NCBI GenBank assembly: GCA_963815135.1
Contig: CAWFFO010000001.1
Coordinates: 418,519 to 482,518, forward strand
From: CAIWTU01 sp963815135
GTDB taxonomy: Bacteria > Desulfobacterota > Desulfuromonadia > Geobacterales > Geobacteraceae
Length of the DNA stretch: 64,000 bases
Direction of reading: 5' to 3'
Positions within the stretch are counted from its first letter, which is position 1. Each line of letters opens with the position of its first letter. The position numbers were made by a program, and so were the translations under genes. Positions 8,489-17,249 of the stretch are shown here, piece after piece. The notes under the pieces are model-generated. The model searched no databases. It saw only the letters and a list, made by a program, of their open reading frames with translations, and was not told where the DNA came from.

Positions 8489-9303
8489 TGTCTTTTGATT
8501 ATGAAAAATATATAAGACCGGGAAAACTTCCTCACATATGGTGTCCGGGCTGCGGCCATGGTATTGTCATGAAAGGTCTCATCAGGGCAATTGACGCATT
8601 GGGGCTGGAGAAGGACAAGACGGCGGTAGTGTCCGGAATCGGGTGCGCGTCCCGGCTTCCCGGATATCTTGATTTCTGTACTCTGCATACTACCCACGGC
8701 AGAGGAGTTGCTTTTGCCACCGGAATAAAACTGGCCCGGCCCGAGATGCATGTCATATGCGTCGGTGGCGACGGAGACGGAGTTGCAATCGGTGGAAACC
8801 ATTTCATCCATGCTTGCCGCAGAAATATCGATATTACATATCTGATAATGAACAATAATATCTACGGCATGACCGGAGGTCAGTTTTCACCGACCACGCC
8901 GACCGGAGCCAAGGCGTCGACAACGCCCTACGGCAATCCCGATCCTCCCTTTGACATCGCCAAGCTGGCAATCGGTGCCGGGGCGACTTTTGTTGCCCGC
9001 GGTACGGCTTACCATGCCAATCAGATTGACAAACTGCTGCTGGAGGCAATGAAACACAAGGGGTTTTCGGTGGTGGAAATTCTTGACAGCTGTCCCACCA
9101 CCTATGGGCGCAGGAACAAGTTCAAGTCAGTAGTGGAAATGATGAATCATCTGAAGGAGACGGCAGTTTCAGTCAAGGCCGCTGAACATATGAGCCAGGA
9201 GCAGATGCAGGGCAAGGTGCTGACAGGTGTGTTGTACAAGGAAAACAAGCCTGAATATGTCGAAGAGTACCAGAAAATTGTGGATTCTGCGAAAGGCGCA
9301 TAG
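8488..9303 (+). CDS. korB: 2-oxoglutarate:ferredoxin oxidoreductase, beta (TPP-binding) subunit
   Basis: This 271-residue subunit carries thiamine diphosphate and one 4Fe-4S cluster. Visible signatures are WCPGCGHG near the N-terminus, SGIGCASRLPGY, LHTTHGRGVAFATG, the Mg-ThDP motif GGDGDGVAIGGNH and NNNIYGMTGGQFSPTTP. The start ATG overlaps the korA stop, so expression is coupled. Beyond the korB stop lies a gap of about 150 bases before korC, in which no feature was found. Confidence 0.95.
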   Translation: MSFDYEKYIRPGKLPHIWCPGCGHGIVMKGLIRAIDALGLEKDKTAVVSGIGCASRLPGYLDFCTLHTTHGRGVAFATGIKLARPEMHVICVGGDGDGVAIGGNHFIHACRRNIDITYLIMNNNIYGMTGGQFSPTTPTGAKASTTPYGNPDPPFDIAKLAIGAGATFVARGTAYHANQIDKLLLEAMKHKGFSVVEILDSCPTTYGRRNKFKSVVEMMNHLKETAVSVKAAEHMSQEQMQGKVLTGVLYKENKPEYVEEYQKIVDSAKGA

Positions 9304-9451
9304 CATTTACATGAATTGTTGCGCTGTTCTGGTAAACAAAATTCATTATAAAAGCAGGTTTCAATCCATGTCTGCGAGTGCAGGCGTTTCTGGCAACGTG
9401 GCTCGTTGACATTCATATTTCAGGTTAATGAATTGGAAAGGATATCGACTG

Positions 9452-10003
9452 ATGTCGCAAAGGTATGAAATGAGGTTTTCCGGCGCCGGTGGTCAGGGGC
9501 TGATTCTAGCGGGAATCGTCATGGCGGAGGCTGCGGCGATCTATGACGGAAAACAGGCCCTGCAGTCTCAGAGTTACGGTCCAGAGGCCCGCGGGGGTGC
9601 TTCCAAGTCGGAAGTGATCATATCTGATCAACCCATAGATTATCCAAAGGCAACTGCTGTTGACGCACTGCTTGCTCTTACCCAGGAGGCCTGCGACAAA
9701 TATTGCGGCGATCTCAAAGAGGGTGGGCTTCTCCTTCTCGACTCCGATATGGTCAGGAAAGTTCCGAAAGGGAAATTTCACGTCGTGAAATTTCCCATCA
9801 CAAATACAGCCAAGAATGAGATAGGCAGAACGATAGTCGCGAATATTGTCGCCTTGGGCGCCATGGTAGCCCTGACCGGTATCGTGTCGAGGGAAAGTGC
9901 CGAGAAAGCCGTGTTGGCGAGGGTCCCTGAGGCTTTTGTCGATCTCAACCGCAAGGCTTTTCTTGCCGGATACGAAAAGGCACTTGCCGCAAGGAAATCC
10001 TGA
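9452..10003 (+). CDS. korC: 2-oxoglutarate:ferredoxin oxidoreductase, gamma subunit
   Basis: This 183-residue 2-oxoacid:ferredoxin oxidoreductase gamma-domain protein has the signature RFSGAGGQGLILAG near the start and QSQSYGPEARGGASKSEV, both hallmarks of KorC/VorC/PorC. An ATG at 9428 is in frame, but GGAAAGGA (9435-9442) is placed to serve the ATG at 9452, and the family usually starts just before the GGQG motif. It completes the four-subunit enzyme begun by korD, korA and korB. Confidence 0.93.
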   Translation: MSQRYEMRFSGAGGQGLILAGIVMAEAAAIYDGKQALQSQSYGPEARGGASKSEVIISDQPIDYPKATAVDALLALTQEACDKYCGDLKEGGLLLLDSDMVRKVPKGKFHVVKFPITNTAKNEIGRTIVANIVALGAMVALTGIVSRESAEKAVLARVPEAFVDLNRKAFLAGYEKALAARKS

Positions 10004-10075
10004 TTTCATTTCGTTTCGGGTCTTCTACTGTTGTTCCGTCATCCTTTTCGTGTTCTTTTTATGAGGTGATCACAG

Positions 10076-11251
10076 ATGCCATCGGAACTGTGCGACATGT
10101 CCCTCCGGCAAACCCAGGAACTCCTCCGGTTGACCGACAAAACCCTTCAAAACATCTGCTGCAGGAAATTTACCAGCGAAGAGTTGTACGAGGAGGCTTT
10201 GCGTGGTGTGCTCGGAGGAAAGGGCAGGCGTGGGCCGGGCAGCATTTTGCTCGTATTCAGGGATACGGAAAGTAGTGTTCAGAGGGGGCGGGTTTTTAAT
10301 CTGAAAGAAGGTGAAATGGCGGAATCTGAAGAAATCACTTTTTATCCGTCATCAACTTATACACTTGACATGTCGAGCGCGGAGACAGTCGTTTCAAACT
10401 GGTGCGACATCTGCGAAAGTGTCGAAGAATACCAGGCTAATTTTCATCCAGCGGTGAAGACTTTTGTCGGCCGTTCCATAAAAAATTTCGTCTGCAACCG
10501 TATCAGTGGAGACAAGCCGGGGATTCTTCTCGCATATAATTATCCGGGTGAGGCAACCGGTTACGATGCGGATGTTTTGCGAAGCCTGTCTGTGGTCATA
10601 GGATCTCTGGTAACCCTTTCCAATGAAGTACGGGAGACCGAGAAAGCATTCATATATACCATTGAAGCACTGGCCCGGGCATGCGAGGCTGCCGAGGAAG
10701 AGACCGGAAAACATGTTGTCCGGGTAAATAAATATGCGGGAGCTCTGGCCGCCAATCTGGGTTTGCCTGCGTCTTTCGTGGAAACCATTTCCTATTCGGC
10801 CCAGATGCATGACGTGGGCAAGATAAAGATTCCCAATTCGATTTTGTTGAAAACAAGTCCTCTTGACGATGTGGAGATGAATTTGATGAAAATGCACCCT
10901 GTCTACGGAGAACAGATTTTAGGCGATTCGCCCCGTCTTGCCACGGCCAGGGAGCTTGCCATTTCACATCACGAAAACTGGGACGGAAGCGGGTATCCAT
11001 ATAATCTGAAGGGGGACAAAATCCCGTTGGCGGGACGGATTGTAAAGCTTGCTGATGTATATGATGCTCTTAGATCGAAGAGAAGCTATAAACCTGCCTA
11101 CGGCCATGGAGAGACCCTGTATATTTTAAGGGAAGGGGATGACAGGGTCATTCCTTCGCTCCATTTCGATCCTGATATACTTAAGACTTTCTTCAAAATC
11201 GATTATATCTTTGAAAGTATATATGAGAGCCTGGGCGGCGCCATGCCTTGA
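10076..11251 (+). CDS. GAF-like plus HD-GYP domain protein (probable c-di-GMP phosphodiesterase)
   Basis: This 391-residue cytoplasmic protein has an N-terminal half (about 20-190) that looks like a divergent GAF sensor. The C-terminal half (about 205-375) is HD-GYP, with the metal-binding His-Asp in SAQMHDVGKIKIP, HPVYGEQIL, the HH pair in ISHHENWDGSGYP and the ADVYDAL motif. The GYP triplet is intact, so hydrolysis of cyclic di-GMP is expected. No membrane segments were seen. GAGGTGAT lies about 8 bases before the ATG. It sits alone between the kor operon and the DedA-trmJ run, and its input signal is unknown. Confidence 0.85.
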   Translation: MPSELCDMSLRQTQELLRLTDKTLQNICCRKFTSEELYEEALRGVLGGKGRRGPGSILLVFRDTESSVQRGRVFNLKEGEMAESEEITFYPSSTYTLDMSSAETVVSNWCDICESVEEYQANFHPAVKTFVGRSIKNFVCNRISGDKPGILLAYNYPGEATGYDADVLRSLSVVIGSLVTLSNEVRETEKAFIYTIEALARACEAAEEETGKHVVRVNKYAGALAANLGLPASFVETISYSAQMHDVGKIKIPNSILLKTSPLDDVEMNLMKMHPVYGEQILGDSPRLATARELAISHHENWDGSGYPYNLKGDKIPLAGRIVKLADVYDALRSKRSYKPAYGHGETLYILREGDDRVIPSLHFDPDILKTFFKIDYIFESIYESLGGAMP

Positions 11252-11320
11252 TGCACACACACGGTAAATATCTTGAATGTATTACGCGAAACGATGACAA
11301 TACTCGGACAAGAGGACTGA

Positions 11321-11968
11321 TTGCAGGGATTATTCAAAGAATATCTTGAAATATATGGTTACTTATTTCTGTTCCTCGGTACTTTTCTGGAGGGAGAAGC
11401 GGTTTTAATCCTGGCGGGCTATTTCGCCTTCCAGGCAAAGTTGAATATTTTTGGTGTATTGCTGACGGCGTTTGCCGGTTCATTTCTCGGTGATCAGTTT
11501 TATTTTTATATCGGACGCTGGCGGGGAAGATGGCTGATAAATCTTTTTCCGGCAATGGCAAAAAAGTTCCGCAGGGGACTTAAGCTGATAGAGAAATACG
11601 GCTCTTTTGTTGCTTTCATATCCCGTTTTACATACGGGTTCCGTATCCTGCTTCCCATAATCCTGGGGATGACCAGGCTTTCCAGGATCAGATTTCTGTA
11701 TCTGAATCTCGGCAGCGCTTTTACCTGGGCAGTCATTTTTTCCATGGCAGGGTTTCTTTTCGGAAAAGGAGCTTCGCTTTTCATCGAAAATCTTGACCGT
11801 TACGAACCATACGTCATTCTCATCCTGTTCTGTCTTATCGGCTGCATGTGGTTTGCTCATTTCATACATATCTGGTGGCTGGGTAGACCGGCCAGGCGGC
11901 GACTGAAAAGGATGCGCAAACGGAGAATGGACAAAGCTTCTCAAATTGAACCCGATAGCGTAGATTGA
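11321..11968 (+). CDS. DedA-family membrane protein
   Basis: A 215-residue polytopic membrane protein of the DedA/SNARE-associated family. It has the typical start YGYLFLFLGTFLEGEAVLILAG, then GSFLGDQFYFYIGRWRG and FISRFTYGFRILLPIILGMTRLS, where the conserved Arg-rich loop lies. The family acts in undecaprenyl-phosphate or phospholipid recycling and membrane energetics. The start is a TTG with AGAGGA about 5 bases upstream, which agrees with the family start. The C-terminus is basic (RRRLKRMRKRRMDK) and probably cytoplasmic. It is followed closely by trmJ. Confidence 0.87.
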   Translation: MQGLFKEYLEIYGYLFLFLGTFLEGEAVLILAGYFAFQAKLNIFGVLLTAFAGSFLGDQFYFYIGRWRGRWLINLFPAMAKKFRRGLKLIEKYGSFVAFISRFTYGFRILLPIILGMTRLSRIRFLYLNLGSAFTWAVIFSMAGFLFGKGASLFIENLDRYEPYVILILFCLIGCMWFAHFIHIWWLGRPARRRLKRMRKRRMDKASQIEPDSVD

Positions 11969-11985
11969 ACAGAAACCAAAATAAT

Positions 11986-12726
11986 ATGATTAACTACAGA
12001 GACAAAATAACCATAATTCTGGTTGAGCCTCAAAACCCCGGAAATGTCGGCATGGTTTGTCGCGCCATGAAAAACATGGGATTGTCAAACCTCCGTCTGG
12101 TAAAGGGATGCAGCAGAAGTCATCCAGAAGCCCGTAAATTTGCCGTCTCGGCAGGCGATTTGCTGGAAAAGGCACGGGTCTTCACTTCGCTTGAAGAAGC
12201 CCTTGAAGACCAGGAAATAACCGTTGCCACCACACGCAGGCACGGCAAATACAGGAAAGAGATCCATTCTCCGGGAGAAATATCGCGCAATATTCTTTCC
12301 TCTGTCGGGTCGAATCGCGCCGCCCTGGTATTCGGGAGGGAGGATAGCGGCCTGACGACGGATGAACTTGCCCTGTGTCGCTGGCATGCGACAATTCCGT
12401 CTTCGGATGAATACGGGTCTTTGAATCTTGCCCAGGCAGTTTTGATTTTCTGTTATGAGTTGTTCCTCGGACAAGGCAAGGTAGTCCCTGAAGAACAAAG
12501 AAACCTGGCAACTGTTACTGAAATGGAATCGCTTTACCGGCATATGGAGAAAACCCTGCTCGGCATCGGGTTTCTCAATCCGCAAAATCCGGCCCATCTC
12601 ATGCGAACCCTGCGGCGCATATTTGCCCGTTCGGCTCTGGACAGCCGCGAAGCTACGATCCTGAGAGGGATGATGTCCCAGATTGACTGGGCTGCGAGCA
12701 ATCTTCCCAAAGGCGGTTCTTCATGA
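11986..12726 (+). CDS. trmJ: tRNA (cytidine/uridine-2'-O-)-methyltransferase TrmJ
   Basis: This 246-residue SPOUT-class RNA methyltransferase begins IILVEPQNPGNVGMVCRAMKN. It contains ALVFGREDSGLTTDEL and PSSDEYGSLNLAQAV, which are motifs 2 and 3 of the knotted SPOUT fold. It methylates the 2'-OH of position 32 in tRNA anticodon loops using SAM. A TTG at 11965 is in frame and overlaps the dedA stop. The ATG at 11986 fits the family better, though neither has a clear Shine-Dalgarno. The last codon overlaps the SemiSWEET start (ATGA). Confidence 0.92.
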   Translation: MINYRDKITIILVEPQNPGNVGMVCRAMKNMGLSNLRLVKGCSRSHPEARKFAVSAGDLLEKARVFTSLEEALEDQEITVATTRRHGKYRKEIHSPGEISRNILSSVGSNRAALVFGREDSGLTTDELALCRWHATIPSSDEYGSLNLAQAVLIFCYELFLGQGKVVPEEQRNLATVTEMESLYRHMEKTLLGIGFLNPQNPAHLMRTLRRIFARSALDSREATILRGMMSQIDWAASNLPKGGSS

Positions 12727-13037
12727 ATGTAACATATCTCGGGCTTCTTGCCGGGGCCGCCACAAGCGCGGCGACAATTCCACAAGTGGTCAAATCCTAC
12801 AGATCAAGAAATGTAAGGGATATTTCCATCTGGCAGCCGGTGTTGCTTGATATCGGTATCGGCTTGTGGCTTGCCTATGGTCTCCTGATCGGGGACATTC
12901 CCCTTGTCCTGGCAAATACGTTCTCGATCGTGTGCAATTCAATGTTGATTTATATGAAAATTGCTTATTGCAATGATGACAAAACCGGTGCCGATGATTA
13001 TATTGGCAAGGAAAACATTTCAACGGAGGAAATATGA
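12723..13037 (+). CDS. SemiSWEET-type sugar transporter (PQ-loop, MtN3)
   Basis: The 104-residue protein has three predicted membrane helices and the PQ-loop motif TIPQVVKSYRSRNVRDIS in its first helix. Then come WLAYGLLIGDIPLVLANTFSIV, features of bacterial SemiSWEET half-transporters, which dimerise to move small sugars. The C-terminal 20 residues are an extra hydrophilic tail. The ATG overlaps the trmJ stop by 4 bases, and its own stop overlaps the lemA start, so the three are translationally coupled. The transported substrate is unknown. Confidence 0.85.
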   Translation: MNVTYLGLLAGAATSAATIPQVVKSYRSRNVRDISIWQPVLLDIGIGLWLAYGLLIGDIPLVLANTFSIVCNSMLIYMKIAYCNDDKTGADDYIGKENISTEEI

Positions 13038-13618
13038 CCAGATATATGCGATTTATTCTATTGGCAATGATAATTCCCCTGCTTTACGGATGTGGCTATA
13101 ATTCGATGCAGGCCAACGAGGAGGCCGTAAACGCAGCATGGGGCGATGTCGAGGCGGCATACCAGCGCAGGGCCGATCTGATACCCAACCTTGTGGAAGT
13201 AGTAAAGGGCTATGCCAAGCACGAATCTGATACCTTGAAAGCGGTTACCGAAGCAAGGGCAAAAGTCGGATCAATACAGCTGTCAAAAGACATGTTGAAC
13301 GATCCGAAGGCAATCTCCAATTTTCAGCAGGCACAGGGGAATCTTTCAAGTGCGCTTTCGAGACTTATGGTTGTAGTGGAACGGTACCCGGATTTGAAAG
13401 CGAACCAGAATTTCCTGGATCTGCAAAATCAGCTGGAAGGAACGGAGAACAGGATAAACGTGGCAAGGGTCAGGTACAACAAGGCTGTACAGGAATTCAA
13501 CACCAGCATCCGGGTCTTTCCCAATTCTCTGACGAATTCCCTGCTGCTCCATCTGACACGCAAGGAACCGTTCAAGGCCGAAGAAGGCGCCCGGGTCGCC
13601 CCCAAGGTGAAATTCTAA
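13034..13618 (+). CDS. lemA: LemA-family lipoprotein
   Basis: The 194-residue LemA-family protein has a helical core with the signature NAAWGDVEAAYQRRADLIPNLVEVVKGYA. The N-terminus MTRYMRFILLAMIIPLLYGC is a lipoprotein-type signal, with the lipobox Cys at residue 20. The ATG overlaps the preceding stop. LemA proteins commonly sit next to TPM-domain membrane proteins, as here, and the set is thought to work together at the cell envelope, but the biochemical role is not established. The C-terminus (EEGARVAPKVKF) matches the family. Confidence 0.9.
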   Translation: MTRYMRFILLAMIIPLLYGCGYNSMQANEEAVNAAWGDVEAAYQRRADLIPNLVEVVKGYAKHESDTLKAVTEARAKVGSIQLSKDMLNDPKAISNFQQAQGNLSSALSRLMVVVERYPDLKANQNFLDLQNQLEGTENRINVARVRYNKAVQEFNTSIRVFPNSLTNSLLLHLTRKEPFKAEEGARVAPKVKF

Positions 13619-13670
13619 GAGGGGTTTCGGTTTTTCTGTCCCTAATGATGTGAAACGGGTTTTCTATTCT

Positions 13671-14546
13671 ATGAACTTTAAAAGATTCTTCTTTACAATC
13701 CTTTTTTTGATAGTTCCCATGCTTGCACATGCTCTGGAAGTTCCACGGCTGCAAGGGTATGTCAATGACTATGCCGGATTGCTTTCGGCCGGATCAACGC
13801 AAAAAATAAGTGACGAACTGAAATCTTTCGAGCAAAGCGATTCAACGCAGATAGTTGTTCTGACAATTCCCTCTCTCGAAGGGGACAACCTTGAGGATTT
13901 TTCCATCAGGGTCGCCGATGCATGGAAGATCGGGCAAAAAGGAAAAGATAACGGGGCAATCATACTAGTCTCAAAGGAAGATCGAAAAATAAGGATAGAA
14001 GTAGGAAGGGGACTGGAAGATAAGCTGACCGACCTGGTTTCAGGCAGGATCATACGATATGAAATCGCTCCACGGTTCAAGGCGGGAGATTACGACGGTG
14101 GAATAGAAAACGGGGTTTCTTCCATTATTGCCGTGGTGAAAGGTGAATATAAAGGTCAACCTGATGTTTCTGAAAAGACCGGCAAAAAAATAGGTTCCTC
14201 AGTTTTTACTATTCTGGTTTTCTTCGGAATAGCGATTGTTTTTCTCGGTGCCATTTCCAGGCCTCTCGGGGGGCTGGCGGGCGCGGTCGGACTTCCCCTC
14301 GTTGCCTCCATGGTTTTCCCCGGGCTGGCAATTCTGGCGCTGGGCGGGATTGCGCTTGCCGGTTTTTTTGTCGGCCTCTTTCTGACTTTTCTCTTCGGTG
14401 GCGGCGGAGGAAGCGGCGGCGGTTATTTCGGAGGGGGGCCTTTTTTGGGAGGCGGATACGGAGGTGGTTCCTTCGGCGGTGGTGGCGGGGGCTTCTCCGG
14501 CGGCGGCGGCGATTTTGGAGGTGGTGGCGCTTCCGGTGGGTGGTAA
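13671..14546 (+). CDS. TPM-domain protein with Gly-rich C-terminus (YgcG-like)
   Basis: This is a 291-residue exported membrane protein. After a signal peptide (MNFKRFFFTILFLIVPMLAHA) comes a TPM domain from about residue 28 (RLQGYVNDYAGLLS) to about 150, with the acidic motif DNGAIILVSKEDRKIRIEVGRG. One or two membrane helices follow at 180-245. The tail is extremely glycine-rich (GGGGGSGGGYFGGG and repeats) and ends GGGASGGW, a common form in this family. A GTG at 13650 is in frame and possible, but neither start has a clear ribosome-binding site. It pairs with LemA before it and a second TPM protein after it. Confidence 0.85.
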   Translation: MNFKRFFFTILFLIVPMLAHALEVPRLQGYVNDYAGLLSAGSTQKISDELKSFEQSDSTQIVVLTIPSLEGDNLEDFSIRVADAWKIGQKGKDNGAIILVSKEDRKIRIEVGRGLEDKLTDLVSGRIIRYEIAPRFKAGDYDGGIENGVSSIIAVVKGEYKGQPDVSEKTGKKIGSSVFTILVFFGIAIVFLGAISRPLGGLAGAVGLPLVASMVFPGLAILALGGIALAGFFVGLFLTFLFGGGGGSGGGYFGGGPFLGGGYGGGSFGGGGGGFSGGGGDFGGGGASGGW

Positions 14547-14573
14547 TTATTTTGTGAAAGCTAAGGATCTGAT

Positions 14574-15281
14574 ATGGCAACAGGAAAATCTGCTGATTTC
14601 TTTAACGATAGGGAAAAAGAAGCGATAAGGCATTCTGTGGAGACCGCTGAATCTTCCACATCCGGTGAAATAGCCACAATGGTCGTCGATCACAGCGAAA
14701 TATACCGGGAGGCGGAAATCCTGGGTGGCTTTCTGCTGGCCGGTCTGCTTGCTTTTATCACCTCTCTGTTGCTTGAATATGCCTCCATTAAAGCCGGGAC
14801 CGCCGATTGGGGTGTAATTAATAATAATAGTGCTCATTTCCTCCATTACGGGATTTACATATGGACATACATCCCCCTGGTCATCCTGTTTTTCTTTCCT
14901 TCGAGATTTATCTTGCAAAAATATCCAGTGCTGAAACTCGCGCTGGTGGGAAAGAAGAGGATGGAGCGAGCAGTACGGGAAAGAGCCGTGCGAGCATTTT
15001 ACGAGAAAAGACTCTATAAGACCCGAGATGAAACCGGAGTGCTCATTTTTATTTCCCTATTGGAACGCAAGGTCTGGATCCTGGGCGACAGGGGAGTAGA
15101 CAGGGTCATCCAGCATGCTTTCTGGCAGGGACTTGCCAGCGAGTTGTCTGCCGGCATTCGCGGCAACAGCGCAGGTGAGGCTCTCTGTGCCGTCATTGAA
15201 AAAATCGGCAAGGAGATGGCAAAGCATTTCCCAAGGAAACCAGACGATACAAATGAATTGAGCGATGAAATAATCCATTGA
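14574..15281 (+). CDS. TPM-domain membrane protein
   Basis: The 235-residue protein starts with a cytosolic segment REKEAIRHSVETAESSTSGEIATMVVD typical of the TPM fold. It has two hydrophobic segments (about 48-70 and 95-118), then a C-terminal half with ETGVLIFISLLERKVWILGDRG, which is again TPM-like. AAGGA precedes the ATG. It ends the lemA-TPM-TPM run. The family is a known partner of LemA and YgcG-like proteins, but no enzymatic activity is demonstrated. Confidence 0.82.
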   Translation: MATGKSADFFNDREKEAIRHSVETAESSTSGEIATMVVDHSEIYREAEILGGFLLAGLLAFITSLLLEYASIKAGTADWGVINNNSAHFLHYGIYIWTYIPLVILFFFPSRFILQKYPVLKLALVGKKRMERAVRERAVRAFYEKRLYKTRDETGVLIFISLLERKVWILGDRGVDRVIQHAFWQGLASELSAGIRGNSAGEALCAVIEKIGKEMAKHFPRKPDDTNELSDEIIH

Positions 15282-15628
15282 TACAAATTAAAAACTGTCA
15301 TGTAGCTTGTGTTCCTGATCATCTGTTCAGGTTCCGTATTGATTCTTCATTGAAAGAGTTTGAAAATTTATTCTCAAGACCACTGAAAAAATCCCGCCAA
15401 AAAACATCTTCTCCAAAGACCACTAATTGATTCCAAATGTTACCAGAATGAATAAATTGCTGTTCAGAATCTGGAAAAAACATGTAACAGCCTGTATTTA
15501 CAGATATATTTATCACGTTTAATTGCCTTCTGTTCAGAGTTTAAACATTTTCACTCGCATCGCCTAATTTGGTACAAATTTGTTTAAGCCTGAAAAAGTC
15601 AATAATTATGACATGTTATAAAATTGAC

Positions 15629-15747
15629 GTGTCAAAATTTTGTTTTGGTATCCTAGTTGCTTTAATAAAGTGTCAAAACAATGTTTTCATATAAAAGTGA
15701 TAATTGTAACTGTTTGTATTTATTGGTCAAAAGATAGTGTGTCAAAC
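15629..15747 (+). repeat. Three GTGTCAAA direct repeats in the leader of the sigma-54 regulator
   Basis: The A/T-rich 560-base gap (15282-15842) holds no credible gene. It contains GTGTCAAAA at 15629-15637 and 15670-15678 and GTGTCAAAC at 15739-15747, with TGGTCAAAAG nearby at 15724. They bracket a candidate -24/-12 promoter and could be binding half-sites for the adjacent regulator or another factor. The spacing (41 and 69 bases) is not regular. Confidence 0.35.
15646..15660 (+). promoter_or_regulatory. Candidate sigma-54 (-24/-12) promoter
   Basis: TGGTATCCTAGTTGC followed by T matches the sigma-54 consensus at the essential GG and GC doublets, with the obligatory 10-base spacing, but differs at three less critical positions. 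It lies about 180 bases before a sigma-54-dependent activator gene and could drive that gene in an autoregulatory loop. Confidence 0.4.
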
Positions 15748-15842
15748 AATTGAAATGAACTGTCCGGTAATTGAAGTGTGAAACCTTTATACAGCATTTT
15801 AGTGGAAGTGGTTCTTTGTACCTGAGAAAGCAAGGAGGGGTT

Positions 15843-17237
15843 ATGGCAAGAGGAAGAATTTTGATAACTGATGACGACAAGCAGACGAGGGATTTGTTGG
15901 CTACTTTTCTCGGGTATAAAGGCTATGAAGTATTGCAGGCGTGTGACGGAATGGAGGTGTTCGAGAAGATAGACCTTGACGAAATCGATCTGGTGATTAC
16001 CGATCTGATGATGCCCAGAATAAACGGTCTAGAATTCATAAAGAAGTTAAAGTCAATTCGTCCGGAAATAGTAACGATTGTTTACAGTGCATTCGGCAAT
16101 TCGGAAATGGCCGCGAACCTGTTAAAGGCCGGGGCGTTCTTCTACCTTGAGAAGCCTTTTGACCTGGAGGAACTGGACCGGCTGGTGCAAAGCGGCCTTG
16201 ACCATAACGCACTGCAAAGCAGAAGTTACAGGAAAACACCGAGTATAAAGAACCGGACACTGATAAATATTATTGGTGAAAGTGAAAAAATGCTGTCACT
16301 TTTTGAACTGATAGAAAAGGTCGCCGAGTCTGATTCAACAGTTCTGATTCATGGTGAGAGCGGTACCGGCAAGGAGCTTGTAGCCAAGGCCATCCATGAA
16401 TTGAGTGAACGTAAAGACAGGAATTTCATTCCCGTCAATTGCGGCGCAATTCCGGACGAGCTTCTCGAAAGTGAGCTTTTCGGCCATGTGAAAGGATCGT
16501 TTACCGGAGCGACAACCACGCGGATGGGCCGTTTTGAAATGGCCGACAAGGGGACACTTTTTCTTGACGAGATCGGCGATATGAAGTCAAATCTCCAGGT
16601 TAAGCTTTTGCGGGTTCTGCAAAGCAGAGAACTCGAACCCGTCGGAGCTACGCGGTCGAAGAAAATTGATGTCAGGATTATTGCAGCGACACACCAGAAC
16701 CTGGAAAAACTTGTAGAAGATAAAATCTTCAGGGAAGATCTTTTCTACAGACTGTCGGTAATTCCCATTCACATTCCGCCTCTGCGCGAGCGCAGAGAAG
16801 ATATACCTCTGCTGATAAAGAATTTCATGGATAAGTTCAACAGGGAAAAGAAGAGAAATGTTACCGGTTTCGACAAGGAAGCCATGGAAATGCTGTGCGC
16901 CTTCTCCTGGCCGGGAAATGTACGCGAGCTGGAAAATCTTGTGGAGCGGATGGTTATAATAAAAGGAAGTGGGGTTGTTACAGCCAATGACCTGCCTGAA
17001 AAATACCATGGCCGGAAATCCAAACCGGTTCTGGAAGCGGTGCCTTTGCCCAATAACGGCATCTGCCTTGCAAGTGCAGTTGAAGAATTTGAAAACAAGC
17101 TGATCAGGCAGGCACTGGAAAAGACCGGCGGCAACAAAAAAGAAGCTGCAATACTTTTGAATCTGAAACGTACCACCTTTATTGAAAAGCTCAAAAAAAA
17201 GAAAATGTTCAGCGGCGAACATGCTCTTGCAAACTGA
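15843..17237 (+). CDS. Sigma-54-dependent response regulator (receiver, AAA+, Fis-type HTH)
   Basis: This 464-residue NtrC-family activator has a receiver domain at about 1-120, with acidic pocket DDD at 10-12, phospho-acceptor Asp54 in VITDLMMP and Lys in YLEKPF. The AAA+ domain is at about 150-380, with Walker A GESGTGKE and a GSFTGA loop (the usual GAFTGA has Ala at the second position). Arg fingers lie in DLFYRLSVIPIHIPPLRERREDI. The C-terminal Fis-type helix-turn-helix is KKEAAILLNLKRTTFIEKLKKK, resembling FleQ-type activators. AAGGAGGGG precedes the ATG by 2-3 bases. No cognate histidine kinase is adjacent. A lytic transglycosylase follows 12 bases later, so it may be the target or co-regulated. 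Confidence 0.92.
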   Translation: MARGRILITDDDKQTRDLLATFLGYKGYEVLQACDGMEVFEKIDLDEIDLVITDLMMPRINGLEFIKKLKSIRPEIVTIVYSAFGNSEMAANLLKAGAFFYLEKPFDLEELDRLVQSGLDHNALQSRSYRKTPSIKNRTLINIIGESEKMLSLFELIEKVAESDSTVLIHGESGTGKELVAKAIHELSERKDRNFIPVNCGAIPDELLESELFGHVKGSFTGATTTRMGRFEMADKGTLFLDEIGDMKSNLQVKLLRVLQSRELEPVGATRSKKIDVRIIAATHQNLEKLVEDKIFREDLFYRLSVIPIHIPPLRERREDIPLLIKNFMDKFNREKKRNVTGFDKEAMEMLCAFSWPGNVRELENLVERMVIIKGSGVVTANDLPEKYHGRKSKPVLEAVPLPNNGICLASAVEEFENKLIRQALEKTGGNKKEAAILLNLKRTTFIEKLKKKKMFSGEHALAN

Positions 17238-17249
17238 TTGAGGATTTTT

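Noticed and set aside
14209..14580. Arg/His-rich minus-strand frame
   Set aside because: It is the reverse complement of the Gly-rich tail of the TPM-domain protein, not a gene.
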